DNA from: Actinomycetes bacterium
GTDB lineage: Bacteria; Actinomycetota; Acidimicrobiia; IMCC26256; JANYLB01
DNA length: 64,000 nt
Assembly (NCBI GenBank): GCA_025363815.1
Contig: JANYLB010000026.1
Span: 99,439-163,438 of the forward strand
Direction of reading: 5' to 3'
Shown here: in pieces, positions 1-7,208 of the stretch
Layout: each line of letters starts with the position of its first letter
How positions within the stretch are numbered: the stretch's first letter is position 1
Program-made: the position numbers and the translations under genes
Notes under the pieces: model-generated
Seen by the model: only the letters and a program-made list of their open reading frames with translations
What the model was told of the DNA's origin: nothing
Database searches by the model: none

Positions 1-708
1 ATCGAAGACGGCGCGTGTCTCCAGATCGGCATCGGCGCGATGCCGAACGCGGTGTGCTCTCTGCTACTGGAGTCCGGCGTGCGCAACCTCGGCATTCACA
101 CCGAGATGCTCACCGACGGCATCATCGATCTCTACAAGGCCGGCGTCGTCACCGGCTCGGCCAAGACATCCCATCCGAACAAGATCGTGTGCAGCTTCGG
201 TCTCGGTTCGAAGAAGCTGTACGACGCGATAGATCGCAACCCCGATATCTCGTGCCAACCCGTCGACATCACCAACCTGCCGCACCTGATCACGCAGAAC
301 GATCGCCTCACGACGATCAACAACACGACCCAGATGGATCTCCAAGGCCAGGCGGCGAGCGAGTCGAGCGGGCACCGTCACATCAGTGGCTCGGGAGGTC
401 AACTCCAGTTCGTTCGCGCGGGCTACGCGTCGAATGGCGGGAAGTCGTTCATCTGCATGTCGTCGACCTACGAACGCGCCGGCATTCGAGCCAGCCGCAT
501 CGTGTTGGATCTGACTCCGGGCAACGTCATCACCGCTCCCCGCAGCGACATGATGTTCGTGGTGACCGAGTACGGGCTGGTCAACCTCAAGGGTAAATCC
601 ATCCCCGAACGGGCGAAGGCGATGATCTCGCTTGCCCATCCAGACTTTCGCGAAGACCTCGAGCGGGACGCGCGAGCCAACGGTCTGATCCCCAGATCAT
701 TTGCGTGA
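1..708 (+). CDS. CoA-transferase of the acetyl-CoA hydrolase / 4-hydroxybutyrate CoA-transferase family, 3' part
   Basis: The frame is open from base 1, so the 5' half lies outside the window and 235 residues of the C-terminal domain remain. Family members move CoA between acyl-CoA and a carboxylate (acetate, butyrate, 4-hydroxybutyrate) through a glutamyl-CoA intermediate. Visible family features are the glycine-rich start of the second domain (IGIGAMPNAV), the HTEM segment that probably holds the catalytic glutamate, GQAASES, the GSGGQLQFVR loop, and TEYGLVNLKGKS near the end. It converges on the oxidoreductase gene across 44 bases. The substrate cannot be told from this part. An acetyl-CoA hydrolase is the main alternative. 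Confidence 0.85.
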   Translation: MEDGACLQIGIGAMPNAVCSLLLESGVRNLGIHTEMLTDGIIDLYKAGVVTGSAKTSHPNKIVCSFGLGSKKLYDAIDRNPDISCQPVDITNLPHLITQNDRLTTINNTTQMDLQGQAASESSGHRHISGSGGQLQFVRAGYASNGGKSFICMSSTYERAGIRASRIVLDLTPGNVITAPRSDMMFVVTEYGLVNLKGKSIPERAKAMISLAHPDFREDLERDARANGLIPRSFA

Positions 709-752
709 CAGGCCACGGATGTCACCAGAAGCGGTGAACTGCCGCGTTGTGA

Positions 753-1850
753 TCAGCCGCCCGAAAGTTCGATGGGTCGGCCGATCTGCGCGGATTCAAG
801 CGCGGCCATGAGCATGACCAACACCTCGCGCGACGCTGCGCCGCTCAGCACCGGCTCGTCGACCTCACCGCGGAAGAACGCGAGACCGTGTTCCGTCGAA
901 CCGACGAACCCCGCCGGCAGCAGATCGTCGAGCGCGTGGAAGGCCCGGATTTCGCCGTCGTGGTACACCTCGACCGATGGCTCTTGCACTCCGAACGCGC
1001 TGATCCGATTGCAGCGCACGTAACCCTTGGTTCCCGTGACCTCGATGCGTTCGTCGCCGGTGTACCAGTCGGAACGAAAGTAGGTTTCGGGCGCGAGCAG
1101 AATCTCGAGCACGGCTCGTACGCCGTTTTCGTGCTCCCAGACCAGAGTCGACGGCGCGTCGAGCGCGATACCGGGCACGATCTCGGTCAGCGACGTCCAC
1201 GCGAAGATCTTGGTGACCGGTCCGAAGAGCCAACGCGCGACTGCGAGCTGATGCCAACCGTGATCGAAGACGAGCATGCCGCGCCCGTCTTTCGTCTGTT
1301 CGAACTGCCATTGCCACGTCGACATCGGCACGTCCCACCCACCGGCCCCAGTTCCGACCAGCTTCATGTGCACGCCGACCGGCCGGCCGATCTCGCCGGA
1401 GTCGACGACTTCCTTCAGCTTCACGATCGGCGGAAAGAAGAGGTAGTCCTCGAGGATGCGCAGCTGCGCGCCACTCGCCGCGGCGGCGGCGAGAATCTCG
1501 TCGGTCTCTTCGAGGCTGCGGGCGATCGGCTTTTGCAACTGCACGTGAAAACCGGCCGTCAGCACCTTCGTAGCCACGGTGCCGTGCGCCGGCGTAGGCA
1601 CCAGCACGTCGACGACGTCGGCCTCCCAGGTCAACATCTCGTCTAGGTCGGCGGTCGTGCGCGCCTTCGGGAACACTTCGGCCCACCGCTGCACGCGCGC
1701 CGGATCGCGATCGCACAGACCGACAATCTCGACGTCTTCGCGTCCGACATAGGTGGTCACGACGAGTTCGGAGACTTGGCCGAGCCCGACGATCATCAAG
1801 CGGACGGGTCGGTCGCGAATCGGCAGAGGTGTAGGCATACGGGTGGTCAT
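753..1850 (-). CDS. Gfo/Idh/MocA-family oxidoreductase
   Basis: This is a 365-residue NAD(P)-dependent sugar or polyol dehydrogenase-type protein, the normal length for the family. The N-terminal Rossmann fold carries GLGQVS at residues 22-27, followed by an acidic strand end (LCDRD). The usual EKP signature reads QKP at 106-108, keeping the active-site lysine. The D-x3-H pair of the C-terminal domain appears as DHGWH at 196-200. The substrate is unknown. The gene lies 22 bases downstream of the DMT transporter gene in the same direction, so the two may be co-transcribed and the transporter may carry a related compound (inference). Confidence 0.85.
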   Translation of the reverse strand: MTTRMPTPLPIRDRPVRLMIVGLGQVSELVVTTYVGREDVEIVGLCDRDPARVQRWAEVFPKARTTADLDEMLTWEADVVDVLVPTPAHGTVATKVLTAGFHVQLQKPIARSLEETDEILAAAAASGAQLRILEDYLFFPPIVKLKEVVDSGEIGRPVGVHMKLVGTGAGGWDVPMSTWQWQFEQTKDGRGMLVFDHGWHQLAVARWLFGPVTKIFAWTSLTEIVPGIALDAPSTLVWEHENGVRAVLEILLAPETYFRSDWYTGDERIEVTGTKGYVRCNRISAFGVQEPSVEVYHDGEIRAFHALDDLLPAGFVGSTEHGLAFFRGEVDEPVLSGAASREVLVMLMAALESAQIGRPIELSGG

Positions 1851-1872
1851 GGCGCGGAGTATGGCGGCTGTC

Positions 1873-2781
1873 TCAACTGATTGCGATCAGGACGACGCCC
1901 GCTGCCGCGAGCACCAGGCCGGCCAGTTGGGTGCGCCCGATCCGTTCATGCAGGACCTGCCACGCGAGCACGACGGTGAACGCCGGGGCAAGGGCGATGA
2001 TGGGCGCGACGACTACGGCGAGATCGCCGCGCACGGCCAAGATCAGGAACAGCGTCGCGGTCACGTCGGCGAGCCCCGCGATGACGGCGAGGATCACCCA
2101 AGACGAGAGAAAGCGTTGACCCGCCGACGCGTCCGGCGTGACTCCCCCGGTGTTCATCTCAACCGCGGCCGCGGTCTCGACCGGTGATCCGGCGCGCCGG
2201 GCGACAAGCACGAGCGTCACCAAGCCGACCAGCACGACGCCGACGACCCGCGCGCTGAGCAGCGGCCACATACCCGACTTCGGCACGGTTTCGGCGTAGA
2301 AGATGAACGAAGCGCCGAGACCGGCGCCCGAGCCGATCGCAAGCAGTAACGCGGGGATCGCCGATCCTGTCGCCGCGTCGCGTTCACGGCCGATCAACAC
2401 GGCCGCGACGATGGCGCAGACAACACCGATCGAGACGAGCGTGCTCGGGCGTTCGCCTGTGATCACAGCCCAAGTAACCGGCACCACTGCGGCAACCGCT
2501 GCCGTCACGGGCGCGACCACACCCATGCGCCCCGACGCGAGGCCGGCGTACAGCAGCCCGAGCCCGACCACGTTCGCGGAGCCCGCGAGCATGCCGAGCA
2601 TGAGGTCATGCCCGATGAACGGTGGCGCGGTAAGCAAGACGACGACAAGCGCGCCGAGCATCGCCATCACCTGCGCGACGAGGAGCACCGAGATGGTGCT
2701 GGCGTCGCGCGACGCCCGGCCGCCAAAGAAGTCGCCGCTGCCGTAGAGCAAGGCCGCGCCGAGTGCGAGAACAATGCCCAT
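1873..2781 (-). CDS. EamA/DMT-superfamily transporter
   Basis: This 302-residue protein is almost entirely hydrophobic. It has about ten predicted membrane helices arranged as two EamA-type repeats, the second starting near WVILAVIAGLAD. The N-terminal helix begins directly at the start codon (MGIVLALGAALLYGSGDFF), which supports the start. Family members export amino acids, metabolites or drugs, or take up small solutes. Nothing in the sequence identifies the substrate. It sits upstream of the Gfo/Idh gene on the same strand. The 170 bases before it contain no gene but do hold the tRNA-like 3'-end fragment described separately. Confidence 0.8.
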   Translation of the reverse strand: MGIVLALGAALLYGSGDFFGGRASRDASTISVLLVAQVMAMLGALVVVLLTAPPFIGHDLMLGMLAGSANVVGLGLLYAGLASGRMGVVAPVTAAVAAVVPVTWAVITGERPSTLVSIGVVCAIVAAVLIGRERDAATGSAIPALLLAIGSGAGLGASFIFYAETVPKSGMWPLLSARVVGVVLVGLVTLVLVARRAGSPVETAAAVEMNTGGVTPDASAGQRFLSSWVILAVIAGLADVTATLFLILAVRGDLAVVVAPIIALAPAFTVVLAWQVLHERIGRTQLAGLVLAAAGVVLIAIS

Positions 2782-2862
2782 GAGGAGAACTGTCTAGCGG
2801 ACCGCCGACCAAATCCTCGACGTCCTCAAGAAATATCTCACGGACCTCTCACGCGGGTCACT

Positions 2863-2890
2863 AGGAGTTCGAGTCCCATCGTCTCCACCG
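2863..2890 (+). other. tRNA/tmRNA 3'-end-like fragment
   Basis: The stretch has the geometry of a T arm plus acceptor 3' strand: a 5-base arm, the 7-base loop TTCGAGT (2868-2874), a 5-base arm, a 7-base acceptor strand CGTCTCC (2880-2886), then ACCG where ACCA would be expected. The two T-stem arms pair at only three of five positions, and no matching 5' acceptor strand lies upstream, so it is not a functional RNA gene. Its 3' half closely resembles the end of the tRNA-Ala at 7939-8015, but in the opposite orientation. It may be a relic of an integration site at one edge of the accessory stretch. Confidence 0.4.
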
Positions 2891-2940
2891 AAAAAGTCCT
2901 GGTCAGAGTCCTGTTTGCCGCAGGGGCCCTCAGCTCATGA

Positions 2941-2973
2941 CGAAGAGCCCGGTGCTATGCACCGGGCTCTTCG
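2941..2973 (-). terminator. Strong hairpin at the end of the VOC gene
   Basis: Bases 2941-2954 (CGAAGAGCCCGGTG) are perfectly complementary to 2960-2973, with loop CTATG. Closing the C-G in the loop gives 15 bp. The stop codon of the VOC gene lies in the loop. No clear T run follows on the minus strand, so termination efficiency is uncertain. Confidence 0.55.
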
Positions 2974-3392
2974 CTGGGACCACCGTTGTGCCCCGTGACC
3001 TGCTCGGGCTGGAAGACGGCGATGGTGTTGCCGTCCGGGTCCTTGAACCAGGCCGACCGGCCGATACCGGGTGTCGTCCCGACGTGATCGACCGTCTTGA
3101 AGCTCTCGCTGTCGTACTCTTCGAACACGACACCGCGAGCAGCGAGCTCGGCGACGTCGGCCGCGATGTCGGTCGACCAGAACCGCACCTGCGTATGGTC
3201 CGCCTTGTTCCCAGCGTTGCCGCGTCCATAGATCAGCAGGGTGGTGTCGTCCCCGCACTCGAAGACGAGATGGTTCTTGATCGTCTCCGCCGACAGCGCC
3301 AGCCCCACCTTGTCGCGGTAGAAGCTTTCACTCGCCGCGAGATCAGTCGAGACGAGTACTGCCGAGATGCGGTTCTGCCCGAGATGGGTCAC
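2955..3392 (-). CDS. VOC-family (glyoxalase/bleomycin-resistance fold) protein
   Basis: This 145-residue protein is a single vicinal-oxygen-chelate unit. It starts with ISAVLVSTDL-x4-FYRDKVGL and ends with WFKDPDGNTIAVFQ, both typical of the family. Members bind a metal or bind and inactivate small molecules; which activity applies here cannot be told. The GTG start at 3392 overlaps the stop of the upstream gene by GTGA (3389-3392), implying translational coupling. A longer open frame to 3539 exists but lies inside the upstream gene and has no family similarity. Together with the upstream gene and the divergent MarR regulator it looks like a small self-regulated stress or detoxification cassette. 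Confidence 0.8.
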   Translation of the reverse strand: MTHLGQNRISAVLVSTDLAASESFYRDKVGLALSAETIKNHLVFECGDDTTLLIYGRGNAGNKADHTQVRFWSTDIAADVAELAARGVVFEEYDSESFKTVDHVGTTPGIGRSAWFKDPDGNTIAVFQPEQVTGHNGGPSEEPGA

Positions 3393-3676
3393 GGCATCAC
3401 GGTGACGAGATCGATCTCGGTCTCCTGCGGTGGCGTCGGGAAGCCGCCCTCGATTCCTTGCTGCAGCCGAGGGAGCAGTGTTCCGTCGCGGAATGATTCC
3501 CAGCTCTGCTTCGACTCGTGGACCGCGAAGATCGTCCAACCGCCTCCGGCGGCACCGGCCGCATGGAACGCCTGGCCCGGAGGCAGCTCACCGGAGCTTG
3601 GGTGAACGGCCGCGATCGAGGCCTCGTAATTCTCCTTAGTACCCCCGGGAAAGTGATGAATGACTGCAAACGACAT
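3389..3676 (-). CDS. Small dimeric alpha/beta-barrel (ABM-like) protein
   Basis: The protein has 95 residues and begins MSFAVIHHFPGGTKENYEAS. It ends in a strand-rich tail, consistent with the antibiotic-biosynthesis-monooxygenase-like dimeric alpha/beta barrel superfamily. Function in this group is mostly unknown; some members oxidise aromatics or degrade haem. A good ribosome binding site (AGGAGG, 3683-3688 in reverse) precedes the ATG. The gene is translationally coupled to the VOC gene and divergent from the MarR gene, which suggests MarR-type repression. Assignment rests on general fold-like features, with no catalytic residues recognised. Confidence 0.65.
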   Translation of the reverse strand: MSFAVIHHFPGGTKENYEASIAAVHPSSGELPPGQAFHAAGAAGGGWTIFAVHESKQSWESFRDGTLLPRLQQGIEGGFPTPPQETEIDLVTVMP

Positions 3677-3690
3677 GGAATCCCCTCCTG

Positions 3691-3730
3691 TGTGGTATTA
3701 TTTACTTCGGCAAGAAAGTATCAAGGAGGT
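3691..3730. promoter_or_regulatory. Divergent promoter with palindrome, putative MarR operator
   Basis: The 60 bases between the two divergent starts are much richer in A/T than their surroundings. TATTAT at 3696-3701 matches the -10 consensus at five of six positions for rightward transcription. TACTT (3703-3707) and AAGTA (3716-3720) form an 18-bp inverted repeat of the size MarR dimers bind. AAGGAGG at 3723-3729 is the ribosome binding site of the regulator. The operator role is inferred. Confidence 0.5.
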
Positions 3731-3736
3731 CACGAG

Positions 3737-4210
3737 GTGTCAAGCAATACTGATGGGGATGACTACTTGACCGCTACGGAGTTCCGCGCGTGGCACGGGT
3801 CCTTGCAGTTCACGAACACGGCAATCCGTGCGCTCGACGTTGCGCTCGCGGCGGCTCACGGGATCTCCGTGAAAGAGTTCGACGTGTTGATCACATTGTT
3901 CAACGCGCCGAACCGCAAGCTGCGAATGACCGAACTCGCCGACCGGGTGGTCCTCAGTGCGAGTGGCGTCAGTCATCTGGTCACTCGACTTGAGCGCGAC
4001 GGGCTGGTGCGCCGCGCGGCTGACCCCAATGACGGGCGCAGCTTCTTCGCGGAACTCACGCGTGCAGGTCATCGGCGGCTCCACGATTCACGTCCGACGC
4101 ACAACGCGGTGGTGCGCGCACATCTCATTGACCGCGTGACACCGACACAGTTGTCGACCCTCGGTGATCTCTGGGAGGCGATTCTGGAAGCGCCGTCCAC
4201 TGACGACTGA
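3737..4210 (+). CDS. MarR-family transcriptional regulator
   Basis: This 157-residue winged-helix regulator has the usual MarR length. A dimerisation helix is followed by a recognition segment (LRMTELADRVVLSASGVSHLV) and then the wing DPNDGRSFFAELT. The GTG at 3737 is chosen because an ideal ribosome binding site, AAGGAGG, lies eight bases upstream. The longer frame back to 3518 runs through the divergent promoter. The gene most likely represses itself and the divergent ABM-like/VOC pair through the palindrome between them. The ligand is unknown. No gene is seen in the 190 bases that follow. Confidence 0.88.
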   Translation: MSSNTDGDDYLTATEFRAWHGSLQFTNTAIRALDVALAAAHGISVKEFDVLITLFNAPNRKLRMTELADRVVLSASGVSHLVTRLERDGLVRRAADPNDGRSFFAELTRAGHRRLHDSRPTHNAVVRAHLIDRVTPTQLSTLGDLWEAILEAPSTDD

Positions 4211-4400
4211 ACAGGTCGGCCGCGGTTTGCGAGTCGGCGCCGAGAGTTGATCTCGTTGTGACCCACGTGCGTATCTCTTCGGCGGCGGTTACAAACTCTC
4301 CGCCAGAACGATCGGCCGCTGCGCGAGTCTGCTGAATCCGTGCTCCCTGCACAGTACGACCCGTCACGGTGCCAATCGGTTGCCAAACCGGCGCGCCGGT

Positions 4401-5510
4401 TCAGCGAGCGAGAAGGTCGAGGAGCTCACCGGCGACCCACCAGCTGCGAGGTCGCCCGGGTTCGCCTGTCCCGGGCAGGTCGACCGCGCGCAACACCCCG
4501 CGCTCGGCGAGAACTTCGAGTGCTGTTCGGGCTGTCGGAGGGCTGACGTCGAGCAGGCGGACGGCTGTGTCCACATCGAGGGCCGGGTGTGTGAGCACCT
4601 GATCGACCAGGCGACGAGCAGCAGCGTCGGATCGGAGGTTCTCCAGTAGAGCCGGCCAAGAGGCGACAAGTTCGCCGGCGGCGGCGAGCGTCTCGGTGGC
4701 GCACATTGCTGCATGCTCGACGGTGCCGGCAAACCAGCGGATCCAGTCATCGGGGCCGATGGTGCGGTAGAGCGTCAGTCCCGACAGGTAGCCGCCGACG
4801 TCGCGAAGGAACGCTACGGACACGGGCGGCGGGACCGCCAGCGGAATGTGGCGGTGGAGTGTCCAGCCGATCAGCAACCGGCCGATGCGCCCGTTGCCGT
4901 CGGCGAACGGGTGGATCGCCTCGAACTGGGCATGGAGGAGGCCGGCGGCCGTTACCGGGTCGTGCGACGGCTTGTTCGCGTAGTCGACGAGGTCGACCAT
5001 CAGTGCATCGATGCGATCGTCGGGCGTGGCGACGTACGCGGACCGACGTGGTGTGGGTCCACCGACCCAGCCGAGGCGGTCGCGCCAGGCCCCCTTGAGA
5101 TCGTCGTCGAGGTCTGCCGACGTCATCAGGATGCTGTGCCACTGCCACAGGTCTTCACGCGTGAGTGGGCCGTCATGGGCCAAGACCGCATCAAGGGCGC
5201 GCAGGTTGTCCGCGACCTCTGCAGCCGGCCCGGCCACCGACGGGTCAACGTTTGCGACGGCGACCACGTCGGCCGGAGCATTGATCGCCTCGATTCTGCT
5301 GGAGGCAACCCCTTCGGCGCGCAAGAGCAAGCGAGCGGCGACTTCGAGGCGCGGGTCGTGCCAGGCCGCCGTTGGGCTCAGGACCCCCTCGGCGCGGGCT
5401 GCATCGACTCGAGCGGTCGCGCCGAGTTCACCCACAGAGGAGAGGGGAGCTGGAACGAACGCGCCGACCGGATGGCCTTCCCACTCGACCGTGACCACCT
5501 CATGGCGCAT
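4401..5510 (-). CDS. Fic-domain protein, probable AMP-transferase with C-terminal winged helix
   Basis: The protein has 369 residues from the ATG at 5510, which has AGAAGG just upstream; a TTG five codons earlier is less likely. The Fic active-site motif HPFADGNGRIGR is complete at residues 200-211, with the catalytic histidine and the phosphate-binding loop. An N-terminal helix carries SSRIEA at 70-75, which matches the class II inhibitory pattern S-x3-E except that alanine replaces the usual Gly/Asn. The last ~80 residues (LLDVSPPTARTALEVLAERG) look like a winged helix. Fic proteins usually transfer AMP to target hydroxyls. The gene is followed by regulatory-looking palindromes upstream and sits among toxin-antitoxin genes. 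Targets are unknown. Confidence 0.88.
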   Translation of the reverse strand: MRHEVVTVEWEGHPVGAFVPAPLSSVGELGATARVDAARAEGVLSPTAAWHDPRLEVAARLLLRAEGVASSRIEAINAPADVVAVANVDPSVAGPAAEVADNLRALDAVLAHDGPLTREDLWQWHSILMTSADLDDDLKGAWRDRLGWVGGPTPRRSAYVATPDDRIDALMVDLVDYANKPSHDPVTAAGLLHAQFEAIHPFADGNGRIGRLLIGWTLHRHIPLAVPPPVSVAFLRDVGGYLSGLTLYRTIGPDDWIRWFAGTVEHAAMCATETLAAAGELVASWPALLENLRSDAAARRLVDQVLTHPALDVDTAVRLLDVSPPTARTALEVLAERGVLRAVDLPGTGEPGRPRSWWVAGELLDLLAR

Positions 5511-5533
5511 CGGATCCCTTCTCAACCCTGGGA

Positions 5534-5569
5534 GTTTCGAAAGGATAACACTCAGAAACTTTCAGAAAG
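5534..5569 (-). promoter_or_regulatory. Two related palindromes upstream of the Fic gene
   Basis: TTTCGAAA (5535-5542) and CTTTCAGAAAG (5559-5569) are short palindromes sharing the CTTTC/GAAAG half-site. They lie 25-60 bases before the Fic start in a locally A/T-rich segment. Read leftward, the segment contains TATCCT, a possible -10 element. The Fic protein's winged helix could bind here, but that is a guess. The rest of 5570-5707 shows nothing recognisable. Confidence 0.35.
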
Positions 5570-5707
5570 CTGGTGGACTCGCCTGCCCTTCGCCGAAGCG
5601 GAAGTGCGCAGAGTGGCCCTGATGGGACGACGTTCGAACCACGCGCCCTGAGCGGACGACGCCGACACGTGAGGCTGTTCGCGCGACGGCGCATTTCCGC
5701 TGCCCCG

Positions 5708-5974
5708 CTACCGGTTGCGGTACACGTCCGACCGGTGCTCGATCCGGACGACCCGGACCGTGCGCGCCGATGCGTCGAGGCGGTAGACGACCCGGTACGC
5801 ACCCCGCCGCGCCGAGTGGTACTCCGCGAGTTCGCGCTGCAGGGGTCTGCCGACTCGCTCCGGCTCGGTGCACAACGCTCCGACCATGAACTCGACGACC
5901 GCGGCAGCGACCCCCTCGGGAAGTCGACCCAGGGCCCGCTCTGCCGACGCGGCCACCTGCAGGTTCCATGTCAC
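5708..5974 (-). CDS. RelE/ParE-family toxin
   Basis: The 88-residue protein is the typical RelE size. An N-terminal helix pair (AERALGRLPEGVAAAVVEFM) is followed by the strand-rich core YHSARRGAYRVVYRLD and VRVVRIEHRSDVYR, the normal RelE ending with basic residues. Family members are mRNA interferases or gyrase poisons. The start is GTG at 5974, overlapping the antitoxin stop as GTGA, a usual arrangement for an antitoxin-first module. All family features are present, so the toxin looks intact. Confidence 0.88.
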   Translation of the reverse strand: MTWNLQVAASAERALGRLPEGVAAAVVEFMVGALCTEPERVGRPLQRELAEYHSARRGAYRVVYRLDASARTVRVVRIEHRSDVYRNR

Positions 5975-6246
5975 CGATGGAGATACTTCGCCCGGAGCTC
6001 GTCGGCGGTGAGCGCCTTGCCGCTGTCGATCTCGTTCTCTGCCTTGCCTATCGCCCGCATCGCCGCCGGATTCGACAGGATCTCGACGGTCTCTTCGAGT
6101 GATTCGAGGTCGTCCGGTGAGATGAGGACCGCAGCGGGTCGACCGTTGCGCGTGAGGACGACACGATCGTGGCGAGCTTCGACACCGTCGACGATCTGCG
6201 ACAGTCGCTTCTTGATCTCCGACAGGGGGAGCGTCGTATCGCTCAT
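5971..6246 (-). CDS. Phd/YefM-family antitoxin
   Basis: The 91-residue protein starts at the ATG at 6246 (MSDTTLPLSEIKKRLSQIV). The preceding open frame to 6324 is non-coding in character. Family features are the N-terminal DNA-binding strand-helix unit and VVLTRNGRPAAVLIS, typical of Phd/YefM proteins, followed by an acidic, flexible C-terminal tail that would wrap the toxin. It is translationally coupled to the RelE gene. A -10-like TAGAAT lies just before the start codon. Autoregulation of the operon is expected for the family. Confidence 0.9.
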   Translation of the reverse strand: MSDTTLPLSEIKKRLSQIVDGVEARHDRVVLTRNGRPAAVLISPDDLESLEETVEILSNPAAMRAIGKAENEIDSGKALTADELRAKYLHR

Positions 6247-6253
6247 GACCGCT

Positions 6254-6259
6254 ATTCTA
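6254..6259 (-). promoter_or_regulatory. -10 element suggesting a leaderless antitoxin mRNA
   Basis: Read leftward, TAGAAT at 6259-6254 matches the -10 consensus at five of six positions. It ends seven bases before the antitoxin ATG at 6246. No ribosome binding site fits between them, so transcription probably starts at or next to the start codon. Leaderless transcripts are common in actinobacteria. No further gene or signal is seen in 6260-6411. Confidence 0.45.
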
Positions 6260-6411
6260 GTCACGCGCGGTTGTGAACGACTCCTCCCTCGGACGTCGTC
6301 GCTCGCTGATCGCTGATCGCGCACTACTGGGGAAGTACGCCCCGCAGCGGCAATGCCGACGGATGCGACATCGCCGCGGCGTCCGACGACAGCTCGGAGT
6401 GCCCGTCGGGA

Positions 6412-6732
6412 TCAGGCGTCGAGAAGCACACGGTGGTCGTCGAAGACGGCTGATATCTCGAGGGTGCCGCCAAGGTGGCTCACGATCGAACGCAGAACCT
6501 CAAGCGAGAGCGCTATCTCGCCGGACTCGATCTGTGAGACCGCGCTCTGCGACTTGCCGATCATCTCGGCGAGTTCCAGCTGGGTCAGACCCAGCGCCTT
6601 CCGCAGTTCGACAAGCCGGTACTGGGAGACCTCGGCGAGAGCGCGAGCACGGGCGGCATCAATCCGGGCGCGACGGGCTGGATCACGGCGAGCATCGGCG
6701 CTGAGATCGGAGAACTTCTTGGTTGTCGGCAT
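6412..6732 (-). CDS. XRE-family antitoxin (HigA-like)
   Basis: This 106-residue protein has a basic N-terminal helix and then a complete HTH_3/XRE domain (LTQLELAEMIGKSQSAVSQIE, about residues 50-70). A short C-terminal strand region ends in EISAVFDDHRVLL. This is the layout of antitoxins whose toxin gene comes first (HigBA order). The upstream toxin gene is degraded, so the antitoxin may now act alone. The ATG at 6732 sits where the ancestral toxin stop would have overlapped it. Autoregulation is likely for the family. Confidence 0.85.
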   Translation of the reverse strand: MPTTKKFSDLSADARRDPARRARIDAARARALAEVSQYRLVELRKALGLTQLELAEMIGKSQSAVSQIESGEIALSLEVLRSIVSHLGGTLEISAVFDDHRVLLDA

Positions 6733-7031
6733 CGCAGCAGTCCTTCCTCTTGGAGCTCCCCAAGATGGACGTCGTAAAGGTCGTCGGCGATCGGCACGTA
6801 TCGGTCGTACCAGCGGTTCCAGTTCGGACTGCCCGCGTCGTCGGGGCTCTTGTCGCCGCCGATCAACAAAATTCCGACGCGACGGGGATCGAACGCAAAC
6901 AGAACTCGGATCCCCCCGGGCACGCGCAGTTCCTTCATATGGGCATGTCGAGACTGATGAACCTGGTCGACCACAACGTCATCTCGGGCTCGCGCGTCGG
7001 TTGGCTGCTGCCCTTGGTCGGTCGGCGCCAA
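6585..7031 (-). pseudogene. Remnant of a HigB/RelE-superfamily toxin
   Basis: The central part (SRHAHMKELRVP, RVLFAFDPRR, ILLIGGDKSPDD, WNRWYDRYVPIADDLYDVHL) matches the C-terminal half of the Gp49/HigB-like toxin family found just upstream of XRE antitoxins. The first ~60 residues of the family are missing: a TAG stop lies upstream and the preceding sequence bears no resemblance. At the other end the frame runs on for about 49 codons across the antitoxin start, apparently because an ancestral TGATG stop/start overlap has become CGATG at 6730-6734. Both changes indicate loss of function. The only available start would be TTG at 7031. Confidence 0.6.
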
Positions 7032-7037
7032 CGCACT

Positions 7038-7199
7038 GTGCCCGCCGGAAACCAGACCAAGGCCGACCTACTGATCACCGCCCTTGCGGGCGGGGGTTCT
7101 AGTAAGACCGCCATGGTGGAGCTCATCGGATGGCTTTCACACCCGACCGACGCGATGCTCGACGGCATCCTCGGGATGATTGTCGCAGGGCGCAGGTAG
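7038..7199 (+). other. Possible small ORF or 3' gene fragment
   Basis: From GTG 7038 to a TAG ending at 7199 the frame encodes 53 residues (AGNQTKADLLITALAGG, then MVELIGWLSHPTDAMLDGIL). Its third positions are G/C-rich, as in real genes here. There is no ribosome binding site at the GTG. The frame continues upstream into the toxin remnant on the other strand, so it may be the tail of a gene cut by the rearrangement that truncated the toxin. No family was recognised. Confidence 0.3.
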
Positions 7200-7208
7200 G
7201 CTGGGGCC

